Positions 8,541-18,323 are shown, counted from the stretch's first letter. The stretch: DNA of 64,000 nucleotides from CAVSMC01 sp963798655 (GCA_963798655.1 CAWCUH010000005.1:1-64000); one strand, 5' to 3'. The notes: a model not told the origin generated them from the letters alone. Made by a program: numbers and translations.

Positions 8541-9278
8541 CTACGCGGGCAGCGCGCTCACGAGGCTCGCGGCCTTCGAAGCGCTCTCGCGTCCGCTTAC
8601 GATATCGTGCGCACTCACCGGCTTGCCGTAGTAGGCGTGCGTCTCGTTCTCGTCGTAGTTGACGTCGGTCACGCTCACCGACACGTTGGCGAACGCGCCT
8701 TCGGTGTCCGACCACAGGACGATGTCGCCACGACCCGCGGTTCCGTGAGCCCGCGCCGAGTAGTTGACGATCGTCAGGCCTGCGTCGGCGTTCAGCGAGA
8801 ACTTGTTGTTGCGCGCGAAGCTGTCGAGCGCCTTGTCGTCCATCAGGATCATCGAGATCTGCCCGGCGGAAACGCCAGCCTGCGCGCCGATGCTCGCACC
8901 GCCGAAGTTGTAGAACCCCGGGCCGCTCCACTTGCCGCTCTCGTGCACGAGCAGCACGCCGGCGCCGCCCTGCCCGCCCACGCCGAGCGCGGCGCGGCCG
9001 TAGTCGGGCACGATGAACACACCCTTCGCCTGCTTCAGCAGACTGTTCACCTTCGGATCGGCTTCCATCTTGCGCACGACGGCCAGCGCCTTGTTCACGT
9101 GCTCGACCGCATCCCGCGCCTCGTCGCCTGCGCGCTGATCCGTCTTCGCGCTCGTGCTCGGATAAGCCGGCGGGTTGGTCGCCGGCGCAGGCCGGTTCAT
9201 CTGTCCTGCTGCACCTCCTGCTGCCAGCGCGAGCGCGATCGCAGCAGCAATGCTCGTCGATTTGCGTGGTGCTTTCAT
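8541..9278 (-). CDS. SYLF-domain (Ysc84-like) lipid-binding protein, exported
   Basis: This 245-residue protein has a signal peptide (MKAPRKSTSIAAAIALALAA) followed by a Pro-rich linker and a SYLF domain from about residue 55 onward. Visible family features are LLKQAKGVFIVPDYGRAALG, GGQGGAGVLL, GFYNFGGASIGAQAG and the C-terminal AYYGKP. SYLF domains bind phosphoinositides or other lipids in eukaryotes; bacterial members are periplasmic and of unknown role. AAAGGAGAAC just upstream of the ATG is a strong ribosome-binding site. The gene is divergent from the complex III operon. Confidence 0.87.
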   Translation of the reverse strand: MKAPRKSTSIAAAIALALAAGGAAGQMNRPAPATNPPAYPSTSAKTDQRAGDEARDAVEHVNKALAVVRKMEADPKVNSLLKQAKGVFIVPDYGRAALGVGGQGGAGVLLVHESGKWSGPGFYNFGGASIGAQAGVSAGQISMILMDDKALDSFARNNKFSLNADAGLTIVNYSARAHGTAGRGDIVLWSDTEGAFANVSVSVTDVNYDENETHAYYGKPVSAHDIVSGRESASKAASLVSALPA

Positions 9279-9678
9279 GGAGTTCTCCTTTCACGTGAAG
9301 ACGACAGGCGCGCGCTCTGCTGCTCGTGCAGCGCGCTCGCTCGTTCGCCGTGGACTTCCAGACGGGCTGTTCATTGCGCCGGCGCAACCGATCGGTGCGC
9401 CGAATCGAGCGGTGTTGAGGCCCTCTCGTCATTGGAGGCCAGGCGAACAGGGCGGTTCCCGTGCCGTCCTCTCGCACCGCCGATTCGACATCGGTTGTCG
9501 GACGAATACCGCTTGGCGTGTAGGAATTACCCGTACGTTTGACAGCAATGCATTCGTGCAAACGTTTTTTCGCGAGCCCACGCGCCTCGTGCCGTGCTCG
9601 CCATGCTTCGCGCAACGCAGCCGCATGCCCGGCGGCCCCGAAATTGCTCGCGAGCAGCGAGACTCCAAGCGCACACTC
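9279..9678. promoter_or_regulatory. Divergent intergenic region with a 31-bp palindrome
   Basis: These 400 bases separate the SYLF gene from the actA operon and must hold both promoters. At 9535-9565 lies an imperfect 31-bp palindrome with outer arms ACGTTTG / CAAACGT and a central self-complementary AATGCATT, followed by a run of T to 9570. It could be an operator for the respiratory operon 114 bases downstream, or a weak hairpin terminator. TTGACA occurs inside it at 9539, without a convincing -10 element. Confidence 0.45.
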
Positions 9679-10332
9679 ATGTCGCAGGTATTCTCCCGGC
9701 GGTTCGTTTTGCTGATCCGCATCGGCCTGCTCGCCGGCGCAGCCGGCATCGCAACGCTCGCCATCGTCTACCGCGTGAACGCGCGAAACGACGCTCCGCA
9801 GAACGATCCGATCGAGCAGCCCGTGCCGTTCAGCCACCAGCATCACGTCCGCGACGACGGCATCGACTGTCGCTACTGCCACGCGTCCGTCGAGACGTCG
9901 GCGTTCGCCGGGATTCCGCCGCTCGCAACCTGCATGACGTGCCACTGGACGCTGTTCAGCGACGCGCCGCCGCTCGCGCCGCTGCGGGCGGCGTACGCGG
10001 GCGGCCCGCCGCTCGTGTGGAACCGCGTGCACGACCTGCCCGACTTCGTCTACTTCGACCACAGCATCCACATCGCCAAGGGCATCGGCTGCAGCACCTG
10101 CCACGGGCGCGTGGATCAGATGCCGCTAATGCGTCGCGTCGTCTCGCTCGACATGCAGTGGTGCCTCGAATGCCACCGCGATCCCGAACCGTACCTTCGG
10201 GCGCCGCGCGAGATCTTCGACATGGCTTGGCAGCCGCCTTCCGACCAGCGCGTGCGCGGCGCCGCGCTTCGCACGCGCTATGCACTGCGCTCGACGCGCG
10301 AGCTGACCGACTGCTCGACGTGCCACCGGTAA
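9679..10332 (+). CDS. actA: Alternative complex III subunit ActA, pentaheme cytochrome c
   Basis: ActA is the multiheme c-type subunit of alternative complex III, which oxidises quinol and passes electrons to a cytochrome c or directly to an oxidase. The 217-residue protein has an N-terminal membrane anchor (FVLLIRIGLLAGAAGIATLA) and five CxxCH heme sites: CRYCH, CMTCH, CSTCH, CLECH and CSTCH at the extreme C-terminus, plus scattered His residues for axial ligation. Five hemes match ActA of characterised complexes. The start is the ATG at 9679, just ahead of the anchor. actB follows after 4 bases. Confidence 0.92.
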   Translation: MSQVFSRRFVLLIRIGLLAGAAGIATLAIVYRVNARNDAPQNDPIEQPVPFSHQHHVRDDGIDCRYCHASVETSAFAGIPPLATCMTCHWTLFSDAPPLAPLRAAYAGGPPLVWNRVHDLPDFVYFDHSIHIAKGIGCSTCHGRVDQMPLMRRVVSLDMQWCLECHRDPEPYLRAPREIFDMAWQPPSDQRVRGAALRTRYALRSTRELTDCSTCHR

Positions 10333-10336
10333 TGCG

Positions 10337-13300
10337 ATGACGAGCGCGAAAACGCAGCCGGCCACCGTCGCGGTGCGAGAGGCGCGCAGCGCCGCCGCGC
10401 TTGCACGCGAGCGCTTCTGGCGCAGCATCGACGAGGCGGAAGGCGAAGCCGAAGTCGAGCGCGAAAGCACGCCGCCCGTGCAGGCGGTGCTGGCGGCCTC
10501 GATGCTGAACCGGCGCGATTTCATGAAGATCATGGGAGCCTCGCTCGCGCTCGCGACGGCGGGCTGCGGACGCACGAACCTCGAGCCGATCGTCCCCTAC
10601 GTCGGCGGCCCCGCGCAGCAGACGTACGACAAGCCGGTGTTCTACGCGTCGGTGCTGCCGCACGACGGCTACGGCATCGGCGTGCTCGTCGAGACGAACA
10701 TGGGCCGGCCGACGAAGATCGAGGGCAATCCGTCGCACCCGGCGAGCGGCGGGGCGACCGACGTGTTCCGCCAGGCGGCGGTGCTCGAGCTGTGGGATCC
10801 CGATCGATCGCGCACGCTGCGCAACGGCAAGCGCATCGCGACGTGGAACGAGTTCCTCGCGCTGCTGCAGGAGCGGCTCGTGCCACTCGCCGCACGCGGC
10901 GGCTCCGGGCTGAGACTGCTGACCGGCACGGTGACCTCGCCGTCGCTGCATGCGCAGATCGGTGCGCTGCTCGCGCGCTTTCCGAACGCACGCTGGCATC
11001 AGTGGCAGCCGGTGAACCGCGACAACGTGCAGGCGGGCGCCGAGCTCGCGTACGGCGAGCGGCTGGACTCGCTCTACCGCTTCGATCGCGCGCGAACGGT
11101 TCTCGCGCTCGACGGCGACTTTCTCGACGACAATCCGGCGTTCGTTCGCTACGCGCTCGACTTCAGCGCGACGCGCCATGCGCACGCGGCGAGCGCGCTG
11201 CGCAGCCGCCTGTATGCGCTCGAATGCTCGCCGACGCTCACCGGTGCCAACGCCGATCACCGGCTGCCGGTGCGCGCGTCCGACATCGAGGCGGCAGCCC
11301 GGCAGATAGCCGTCGCGCTCGGCGTCCCCGGCGCCGGGCAAGGTGGTTCGATCCTGCCCGACGCATGGCTGCGCGCTCTCGTTGCCGACCTGCGCGCGCA
11401 CGCCGGCGCGTCGATCGTCACCGCCGGGTATCGACAGCCGCCGGCCGTGCATGCGCTCGTTCACGCGATGAACGAGCATCTCGGCAACGCGGGAACGACG
11501 GTGTGGCAGATCGCTCCGGCCGCGGCGCGGCCGGTTGATCATCTCGCTTCGCTGCGCGAGCTCGTCGACGCAATGAACGGCGGCGACGTCGACACGCTCG
11601 TCGTGAGCGGCACCAACCCGTCGTACACGGCGCCCGCGGATTTTCGGTTCGGCGACGCGCTCGCGAAGGTCGCGCTTCGCGTCCACCACGGGCTGTACGC
11701 CGACGAGACGGCGCGCGCCTGCCAGTGGCAAATCCCCGCGACGCACGCGCTCGAGAGCTGGGGCGACCTGCGCAGCTTCGACGGCAGCGTCGCGCTGCAG
11801 CAGCCATGCATCGCGCCGCTCTACGACAGCAAATCGGCGCTCGAGCTGTTCGCCGCGTTTGCCGGCGACATCACGAGCAGCGCTCGCGACCTCGTCAATG
11901 CGTACTGGAATGCGCAGCGTCGCGGCGATTTCGCGGCGTTCCTGCAAGCGTCGCTGCGACAAGGTGTGGTCGACGGCTCGACGTCCGGCGCGAAGCCGGC
12001 GCGGCTGCGCGCGCCTCCGCCCAACGCCGCGCAGCCCACGTCGGCGGTTCCCGCTGCACGAACGGGGATCGAGCTCACGTTCTTCCCCGACCCTCGCGCG
12101 GGCGACGGATCGTCGGCGAACAACGCGTGGCTGCAGGAGCTGCCGAAGCCGATCTCGAAGCTCACGTGGAGCAACGCGGCGTTTGTCTCGCCGGCGCTCG
12201 CACGCCGGCTCGGCATCGGCAACGACGACGAGATCGAGTTGCGCGTGGACGAGCGGACGGCGTTCGCACCCGCGTGGATCGTGCCCGGCATGCCGGACGA
12301 CTCGGTGACGCTCGCGCTCGGCTACGGTCGCACGGCCGCCGGAGCGGTCGGCAACGGGCTCGGCGCGAACGGGTATGCATTGCGTACGAGCGACGCGCCG
12401 TGGATTGCGGCCAATGTCGCGGTCGCGCGCACCGGACGGCGGCTGCCGCTCGCGTGCGCGCAAACGCACCATTCGATGGAAGGCCGCGACATCGTGCGCA
12501 CGTACACGCTGGAGGAAGCCGAAGCGTGCACGCCGACAGCCTGCGCAACGCCGCACTATCGCGACAAGCGCACGCTCTACGACTCACCGCCGATGGGACC
12601 GTTGGCGTGGGCGATGAGCGTCGACCTCTCGGCGTGCATCGGCTGCGGAACGTGCACGATCGCCTGCCAGGCGGAGAACAACATCCCGGTCGTCGGCCGC
12701 GACGAAGTGATGAACGGTCGCGAGATGCACTGGATTCGCGTCGACCGCTATTACGCCGGTTCCATCGCCAATCCGCGCACCGTTTTTCAACCGGTGCCAT
12801 GCATGCAGTGCGAGCACGCGCCGTGCGAGCCCGTATGCCCGGTGGAGGCATCGATCCACGACGCCCAGGGCATCAACGTGCAGGTCTACAACCGTTGCGT
12901 TGGAACGCGGTTCTGCTCGAACAACTGCCCCTACAAGGTGCGCCGGTTCAACTTCCTGCAGTATTCCGACGACGCTCCGGGCCTCGCCGCGCAACGCAAC
13001 CCCGAAGTGACGGTGCGCATGCGCGGCGTGATGGAGAAGTGCAACTACTGCCTGCAGCGGATCACGACGGCGAAGATCGCTGCCGACCGCGACGGCCGCG
13101 CGCTTCGCGACGGCGAAGTGGTGACCGCCTGCCAGGCCGCGTGCCCGACGGGCGCGATCGTGTTCGGCGATCTCGCGCTGCCGGACAGCGCGGTCAACCG
13201 GCGCAAGCGCTCGCCGCTCGACTACGCGCTGCTGGCCGAACTCAACACCCGGCCGCGCACGACATACCTCGCGCGCATCACCAACCCCGCTGCCGGCGTC

Positions 13301-13408
13301 GACGATCAGCCGATGCACCTCGGCGACGAAAGCGCGAAGTCGCGGCCCGGGCCGAGCCCCGCGCACGGCGGCAATGCAACCGACGAGGGATCGACCCATG
13401 GCCGCTGA
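10337..13408 (+). CDS. actB: Alternative complex III subunit ActB, molybdopterin-oxidoreductase-like and FeS fusion
   Basis: This 1023-residue periplasmic subunit has a twin-arginine-like segment (RRDFMKIMG) near residue 57, a large domain related to molybdopterin oxidoreductases (about 80-720) and a C-terminal ferredoxin domain. The latter has four cysteine clusters: CIGCGTCTIAC, CMQCEHAPCEPVCP, CSNNCPY and CNYC...CQAACP, as in ActB2. In known complexes the first domain binds no Mo cofactor and the second holds one [3Fe-4S] and three [4Fe-4S] clusters. The stop overlaps actC by 11 bases. Confidence 0.92.
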   Translation: MTSAKTQPATVAVREARSAAALARERFWRSIDEAEGEAEVERESTPPVQAVLAASMLNRRDFMKIMGASLALATAGCGRTNLEPIVPYVGGPAQQTYDKPVFYASVLPHDGYGIGVLVETNMGRPTKIEGNPSHPASGGATDVFRQAAVLELWDPDRSRTLRNGKRIATWNEFLALLQERLVPLAARGGSGLRLLTGTVTSPSLHAQIGALLARFPNARWHQWQPVNRDNVQAGAELAYGERLDSLYRFDRARTVLALDGDFLDDNPAFVRYALDFSATRHAHAASALRSRLYALECSPTLTGANADHRLPVRASDIEAAARQIAVALGVPGAGQGGSILPDAWLRALVADLRAHAGASIVTAGYRQPPAVHALVHAMNEHLGNAGTTVWQIAPAAARPVDHLASLRELVDAMNGGDVDTLVVSGTNPSYTAPADFRFGDALAKVALRVHHGLYADETARACQWQIPATHALESWGDLRSFDGSVALQQPCIAPLYDSKSALELFAAFAGDITSSARDLVNAYWNAQRRGDFAAFLQASLRQGVVDGSTSGAKPARLRAPPPNAAQPTSAVPAARTGIELTFFPDPRAGDGSSANNAWLQELPKPISKLTWSNAAFVSPALARRLGIGNDDEIELRVDERTAFAPAWIVPGMPDDSVTLALGYGRTAAGAVGNGLGANGYALRTSDAPWIAANVAVARTGRRLPLACAQTHHSMEGRDIVRTYTLEEAEACTPTACATPHYRDKRTLYDSPPMGPLAWAMSVDLSACIGCGTCTIACQAENNIPVVGRDEVMNGREMHWIRVDRYYAGSIANPRTVFQPVPCMQCEHAPCEPVCPVEASIHDAQGINVQVYNRCVGTRFCSNNCPYKVRRFNFLQYSDDAPGLAAQRNPEVTVRMRGVMEKCNYCLQRITTAKIAADRDGRALRDGEVVTACQAACPTGAIVFGDLALPDSAVNRRKRSPLDYALLAELNTRPRTTYLARITNPAAGVDDQPMHLGDESAKSRPGPSPAHGGNATDEGSTHGR

Positions 13409-14771
13409 CGCCGGCACGCTCGTGCCTTCGCGCGGCGAGCGCTACACCAGCGCGATCATCACCGATAAGATCGCCGACCTGGTGCTCGAGCGGCCGCTGC
13501 ACTGGGGCTACTACGTCGGCTTCGCGATCAGCGGCATGCTGACGCTGCTGCTCCTCGTCGCGATCAGCTACCTGTTCGCGAAGGGCGTGGGCATCTGGGG
13601 CATCAACCAGCCCGTCGCGTGGGCGTTCGCGCTGACGAACTTCGTCTGGTGGGTCGGCATCGGGCACGCCGGAACGTTCATCTCCGCGTTCCTGCTGCTG
13701 CTGCGCCAGCACTGGCGCACGTCGATCAACCGCTTCGCCGAAGCGATGACGATCTTCGCCGTCGCCATGGCGGGGCTGATGCCGATCCTGCACCTGGGCC
13801 GCCCGTGGTTCTTCTACTGGCTGATTCCCTATCCGGACGTGATGAACGTCTGGCCGCAGTGGCGCAGCCCGCTGGTGTGGGACATCTTCGCCATCGGCAC
13901 GTACATCATCGTGTCGATCCTGTTCTGGTACATGGGGCTCATTCCGGATCTGGCATCGCTGCGCGACCGCGCGCGCTCGCGCGGCAAGCAGGTCGCGTAC
14001 GGCCTGTTCGCGCTCGGCTGGCGCGGCGAGTCGCGCCACTGGGGCCGCTTCGAAACGGCGTACCTGCTGATGGCCGGGCTCGCGACGCCGCTGGTGATCT
14101 CGGTGCACACCGTCGTGTCGCTCGACTTCTCCTACGGCCTCGTTCCCGGCTGGCACTCGACGATCTTTCCGCCGTACTTCGTCGACGGCGCGCTCTACTC
14201 GGGCTTCGCCATGGCGATCGTGCTCGCCGTACCGATGCGTGCCGTGTTCAGGCTGAGGGACTTCATCACGGTGCGCCACCTGGCGAGGATGGGCACGCTG
14301 ATGCTCGTCACCGGGCTCATCATCGCGTACAGCTACCTGGTCGAGGTGTTCAACGCGTACTACAGCGCCGACCGCTACGAGATCGCGATGATCGTCATCC
14401 GCTACACCGGACCGTACGCGCCGGTCTCGTGGGCGGTCGTTCTGTGCAACGTCATCATTCCGCAGGCGCTGTGGTCGCGGCACGTCCGCGAGAGCCCGAT
14501 CGGCCTTTTCGTCGTCGGCCTCGTCGTGCTGCTCGGCATGTGGCTCGAGCGCTTCATGATCATCGTCGCGAGCCTCGAGCGCGACTTCCTGCCGTCGTCG
14601 TGGCACATGTTCTACCCGACGTTCTGGGACCTCGCGACGCTCGCCGGGTCGATCGGCGCGTTTGCGTTGCTGTTCCTGCTGTTCCTGCGCTTCCTGCCGG
14701 CGATCTCGATGTCGGAGCTGCGCAAGGAAGCGCACGAGAAGCCGATCGTCGCCGGAGCTCCGCATGGGTGA
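13398..14771 (+). CDS. actC: Alternative complex III subunit ActC, NrfD/PsrC-like quinol-binding membrane protein
   Basis: This 457-residue protein has about ten membrane helices and is the main quinol-oxidising membrane subunit in the ActC/NrfD family. Typical segments are ERPLHWGYYVGFAIS near the N-terminus, WWVGIGHAGTFISA, MAGLMPILHLGRPWFFYW and HTVVSLDFSYGLVPGWHSTIFPPYFV. The ATG at 13398 lies inside the end of actB and is preferred because the sequence after it matches the family start. actD begins inside its last codons at 14764, so the whole block is translationally coupled. Confidence 0.92.
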   Translation: MAADAGTLVPSRGERYTSAIITDKIADLVLERPLHWGYYVGFAISGMLTLLLLVAISYLFAKGVGIWGINQPVAWAFALTNFVWWVGIGHAGTFISAFLLLLRQHWRTSINRFAEAMTIFAVAMAGLMPILHLGRPWFFYWLIPYPDVMNVWPQWRSPLVWDIFAIGTYIIVSILFWYMGLIPDLASLRDRARSRGKQVAYGLFALGWRGESRHWGRFETAYLLMAGLATPLVISVHTVVSLDFSYGLVPGWHSTIFPPYFVDGALYSGFAMAIVLAVPMRAVFRLRDFITVRHLARMGTLMLVTGLIIAYSYLVEVFNAYYSADRYEIAMIVIRYTGPYAPVSWAVVLCNVIIPQALWSRHVRESPIGLFVVGLVVLLGMWLERFMIIVASLERDFLPSSWHMFYPTFWDLATLAGSIGAFALLFLLFLRFLPAISMSELRKEAHEKPIVAGAPHG

Positions 14772-15300
14772 CTCATCGACGCTGTACGCGCTCGTGGCGG
14801 AGTTCGCCGATCCGGACGCGCTGATTGCCGCCGTGCGCGAATGCCGCGCCCGCTATGCCGACGTCGACGCGTACGCGCCGTACGCCGTCGAAGGTCTCTC
14901 CGACGCGGTCGGCTTCCGCCACAACAGGGTGCCGCTCGTCGCGCTGATCGGCGGCATCGCCGGCGGCGGCTTCATCTACTGGCTGCAGTGGTACACGGCG
15001 GTGTTCGACTATCCGATCAACAGCGGTGGCCGCCCGCTCAACAGCTGGCCGGTGTTCATCATTCCCACGTTCGAGCTGGCCGTGCTGGGCGCGGCACTCG
15101 CGGCGTTCATCGGCATGCTCGTGCTGAACGGCCTGCCGCGGCTGCACCACCCGATCTTCAACACCCCGCATTTCGACCTCGCGTCGCGCAACCGCTTTTT
15201 CGTCGCGATACGCGCGAGCGACCCGGCATTCGACGAGGTGGTCGCTCGCCGGCTGCTCGAGGCGTTGCGGCCGATCCGCGTGATCGAGGTGCCGGCGTGA
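14764..15300 (+). CDS. actD: Alternative complex III subunit ActD (DUF3341)
   Basis: This 178-residue protein has a soluble N-terminal alpha/beta part (YALVAEFADPDALIAAV) followed by two membrane helices (VALIGGIAGGGFIYWLQWYTA and a second at FELAVLGAALAAFIGML). PINSGGRPLNSWP between the helices is a hallmark of DUF3341/ActD. ActD is a structural membrane subunit without cofactors in solved complexes. It overlaps the end of actC by 8 bases and ends in GTGA, where the actE start lies. Confidence 0.9.
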   Translation: MGDSSTLYALVAEFADPDALIAAVRECRARYADVDAYAPYAVEGLSDAVGFRHNRVPLVALIGGIAGGGFIYWLQWYTAVFDYPINSGGRPLNSWPVFIIPTFELAVLGAALAAFIGMLVLNGLPRLHHPIFNTPHFDLASRNRFFVAIRASDPAFDEVVARRLLEALRPIRVIEVPA

Positions 15301-15980
15301 AGCGCGCGCGGATGCTGGCGCTGATCGCTCTGCTCGCGCTCGGCGGCTGCGAGCGGACGTTTCGCGACATGTACGACCAGCCGCGCTACAAGCCGCTCGC
15401 GCAGAGCACGATCTGGCCCGACGGGCGCTCGTCGCGCACGCCGCCGGACGGCACGCTCGCGCGAAGCGAAGGCACGTTCGCCGGCACGACGAGCGGCCGC
15501 CTCGGCACGATCGCGCCCGCGCCCCGGCCCACGCCGTTCGATACGATCCGGCCGGAGCTCCGACGCGCAACGGCCGCCGCGCAGGCTTCGGCGATCTCGC
15601 TCCGCGCGACGACGACGCCCGAGGCGCTCGCGCGTGGCCGCGAGCGTTTCGACATCTATTGCTCGCCGTGTCACAGCATCGCGGGCGACGGCGACGGCAT
15701 GGTCGCACGGCGCGGCTTCCCGCATCCGCCGTCGTTCCACATCGACCGGTTGCGCCATGCGCCGGACGAGCATTTCTACGCGGTGATCACCGACGGCTAC
15801 GGCGCGATGCACTCGTACGCGACGCGCGTCGCGCCCGTGGACCGCCTCGCGATCATCGGCTACATCCGCGCGCTGCAGCTGAGCCAGCACGCGACCATGG
15901 CCTCGCTCGAAGATCAGGATCGCGAGCGGCTGCTGCTGCCGCCGACGGCCACGGTGCAGCGTCCGGGAGCGCCGCGATGA
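15297..15980 (+). CDS. actE: Alternative complex III subunit ActE, lipid-anchored monoheme cytochrome c
   Basis: This 227-residue protein starts at the GTG of a GTGA overlap with actD. It has a lipoprotein signal (MLALIALLALGGC, lipobox LGGC) and one heme c site, CSPCH, near residue 121. FRDMYDQPRYKPLAQS is typical of ActE N-termini, and the Met ligand is probably in DGYGAMHSY. ActE passes electrons from the complex toward the oxidase. GTG is preferred because no ATG precedes the lipobox except one internal to it. Confidence 0.9.
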   Translation: MKRARMLALIALLALGGCERTFRDMYDQPRYKPLAQSTIWPDGRSSRTPPDGTLARSEGTFAGTTSGRLGTIAPAPRPTPFDTIRPELRRATAAAQASAISLRATTTPEALARGRERFDIYCSPCHSIAGDGDGMVARRGFPHPPSFHIDRLRHAPDEHFYAVITDGYGAMHSYATRVAPVDRLAIIGYIRALQLSQHATMASLEDQDRERLLLPPTATVQRPGAPR

Positions 15981-17122
15981 GCGTCGGCTGGAAGGACCTT
16001 CCACTCGCCTCGCGCCGCGCGGGGATCGTCGGCGCGCTCGCGCTCGTCCTGTGCGCGATCGGCGGCGTGTTCGAGCCGCGCACGTTCTTCGCGAGCTGGC
16101 TTGCGAGCTGGTTGTTCGTCGTCGCGATCGCGCTCGGCGGCATGATGAACGTGATGATCCACGAGTTGACCGGCGGCCATTGGGGTCTCGTGCTGCGGCG
16201 ACCGCTCGAAGCCGCGATGCTGACGCTGCCGCTGTGCGCGCTGCTCGCGCTGCCGCTCGCGTTCGGGCTGCCCGTCCTGTTCGAGTGGGCGCGTCCGGAA
16301 GCGGTGGCGGCGAGCGACGTGCTGCAACAGAAGCGCTGGTTCCTGAACGTGCCGGGATTCCTGTTGCGTAACATCGTGTGGCTCGCCGTCTGGATCGCGT
16401 TCGCCGTCGCGCTGCAGCGGCGACTCGCGAGCGCGGGCGCCGACGACGTGCGCGCGCGGCGCCGGATCTCGGTCGCCGGCCTGCTCGTCTATCTCGCGAC
16501 GGTGACGCTGTTCGCCTACGACTGGGTGGCGTCGCTCGCTCCCGACTGGAACTCGACCGCGGTCGGCCTTCGCCTCGGCGCGGCGCAGTTCGTCGCCGCG
16601 GTATCGTTCACCGTCGCCTTCACCACGCTCGATCCGAGCGGGCGGCGCGAGGCCCCGCGCGCGAGCGCGCAAGACTACGGCGACTTCGGCAACCTGCTGC
16701 TCACCGTCGCGATGTTCTGGGCGTACATCGCGTACACGCAGTACTTCATCGTGTGGTCGGAGGATCTGCCGCACGGCACCGCGTGGTACTGGCCGCGCGT
16801 GTCGACGAGCTGGCGCTGGCTTGCGCTCGGCGTGCTCGTGCTCGATTTCGCGCTGCCTTTCACCGCGATGCTGTTCCGTGGCATCAAGCGCAGCCGGGTT
16901 GCGCTGGGTGTCGTCTGCCTGATCGCACTCGCCGGGCAGTGGCTCGATAGCCTGTGGCTCACCGTGCCATCGTTGCGAACGGCCGGCTTCGAGCTGCACT
17001 GGCTCGATTTCGCGGCGCTCGTTGCGCAAGGCGGCCTGTGGCTCGCGGCCATGATCGCGATCGCCGAGCGAATTGCGCCCACCGCCATTGCTGCGTCCAG
17101 CGAAGCGAGGGCGCATGGCTGA
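15977..17122 (+). CDS. actF: Alternative complex III subunit ActF, NrfD-like membrane protein
   Basis: This 381-residue protein is strongly hydrophobic with about ten membrane helices and is a paralogue of ActC in the NrfD superfamily. Segments such as NVMIHELTGGHWGLVLRRPLEAAML, YDWVASLAPDWNSTAVGL and FWAYIAYTQYFIVWSEDLP fit ActF (quinone-binding subunit 2). In known complexes ActF faces ActC and lacks the catalytic quinol site. It begins with an ATGA overlap with actE and ends inside the start of the next small gene. Confidence 0.9.
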   Translation: MSVGWKDLPLASRRAGIVGALALVLCAIGGVFEPRTFFASWLASWLFVVAIALGGMMNVMIHELTGGHWGLVLRRPLEAAMLTLPLCALLALPLAFGLPVLFEWARPEAVAASDVLQQKRWFLNVPGFLLRNIVWLAVWIAFAVALQRRLASAGADDVRARRRISVAGLLVYLATVTLFAYDWVASLAPDWNSTAVGLRLGAAQFVAAVSFTVAFTTLDPSGRREAPRASAQDYGDFGNLLLTVAMFWAYIAYTQYFIVWSEDLPHGTAWYWPRVSTSWRWLALGVLVLDFALPFTAMLFRGIKRSRVALGVVCLIALAGQWLDSLWLTVPSLRTAGFELHWLDFAALVAQGGLWLAAMIAIAERIAPTAIAASSEARAHG

Positions 17123-17492
17123 GCCGCGCAGCGACGCCGAAGGTACGCGCTACATGCCGGAGCAGCTGAGCCTTCGCGGCATCGCGATCGGCGCGCTGTC
17201 GATCGCCGCCGCGATCGGATTCGCGCTCGTGGCCGCCTACGCCGCGTTGAACCTGAGCACCGAAGGGGCGCCGTCATCGTTCGCGGCGCACTACGGCAAC
17301 CCGCCGCCAGTCGCGGGAAACGTCGAGCTCGAAGCGCATCCGGCCGAGCGGATGCGCGCGTTCGTCGCCGAGAAGCGCCGGATGCTCGATAGCTACGGCT
17401 GGATCGATCGCGAGCACGGCATCGCGCGCATTCCGCTCGAGCGCGCAATGGCGCTGCTGGCACGCGGTGGCGCCGGGGCGGCGTCGAAATGA
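17115..17492 (+). CDS. Small membrane-anchored protein of the ActABCDEF/caa3 operon
   Basis: This 125-residue protein has one predicted membrane helix (IAIGALSIAAAIGFALVAAYAAL) and a periplasmic tail with FVAEKRRMLDSYGWIDREHGIARIPLERAMALL. The motif LDSYGWID..GIARIPLERAM is widespread in small proteins encoded between actF and sco or coxB genes, but no function is established. It overlaps actF by 8 bases and the following sco gene by ATGA, so it probably contributes to assembly or docking of the complex III-oxidase supercomplex (inference). Confidence 0.75.
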   Translation: MAEPRSDAEGTRYMPEQLSLRGIAIGALSIAAAIGFALVAAYAALNLSTEGAPSSFAAHYGNPPPVAGNVELEAHPAERMRAFVAEKRRMLDSYGWIDREHGIARIPLERAMALLARGGAGAASK

Positions 17493-18319
17493 TCGACGCT
17501 CGCCGCGCGCGGGTCGCCGCATGCGCCGTCGCGCTGCTCGCTGCGCTGTCGCTGCCCGGTGCGCTGCCACGCGCGGCGAGCGCGGCGCCGCCGGTCGAGC
17601 GCGTCGCATTCGCACCGCCGGCCGGGGCCACTCTGCCGCTCGACGCGTGGTTCATCGACGAGCACGGCCGGCGCGCGAGCCTGGGCGACCTGGTCGCGCT
17701 GCGGCCGGCGATCATCGTGCCCGCGTACTACGGCTGCTCGAACCTGTGCACCGTCGTGCTGAACGGCGTTGCGGCCGGCCTCGGCGCGAGCGGCCTCGTC
17801 GCTGCGCGCGACGTCGACGTCGTCGTCGTCAGCATCGACCCGATGGAGAAGCCGCCGGTCGCGCTCGCAAAGAAGCGCGCCGTCGTCGGCGACGCCAATG
17901 GCTGGCATTTCCTGACCGGCGGCGAGCGCGAGGTCGCCCGCTTTGCCTCGGCGCTCGGGTACCGTTACGCGTACGACGCCGGCGAGCGCCAGTATGCGCA
18001 TGCGTCGGGCATCGCGGTCGCCGCGCCCGGCGGACGCATCGTACGCGTGCTCTACGGCGCAGCGTTCGCGCCCGACGCGTTACGCGATGCCGTCCGCGAC
18101 GCGGACGCCGGCACCAACTGCCGCCCTGCCCGCCCCGACACCGATATCGGGCGCCGCGCAAACGTGGCTGCTGTGCTTTCACTACGATCCGCGCACGGGC
18201 CGCTATTCGTTCGCGGCGATGAACGCCGTGCGTACCGCGGGCCTCGCCGCGCTGCTCGCGCTCGGCGCCTTCATCGTCCGTGCGCGCCAGCGCGAGCGCC
18301 GGCAGAAAGACCGCGGGCG

Positions 18320-18323
<4 letters not shown>
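17489..18323 (+). CDS. SCO1/SenC copper chaperone, one extra base near 18117
   Basis: SCO proteins deliver copper to the CuA site of subunit II. The product has a signal peptide, the CxxxC copper motif CSNLC (in YYGCSNLC) and the later conserved His in YAHASGI, all in one frame. After ...VRDADAGT the reading continues only in the next frame (AAQTWLLCFHYDP), then a C-terminal membrane helix and the stop at 18321-18323. Removing one A of CCAACTG (18116-18117) restores a normal SCO of 277 residues whose TGA overlaps the coxB ATG. Uncorrected, the frame runs on into coxB. The lesion looks like an assembly error, but a real mutation is possible. Confidence 0.85.

Noticed and set aside
9956..12556. 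Long minus-strand open frame opposite actA/actB
   Set aside because: Low-complexity Arg/Ala-rich translation; the plus strand holds clear cytochrome and FeS motifs.
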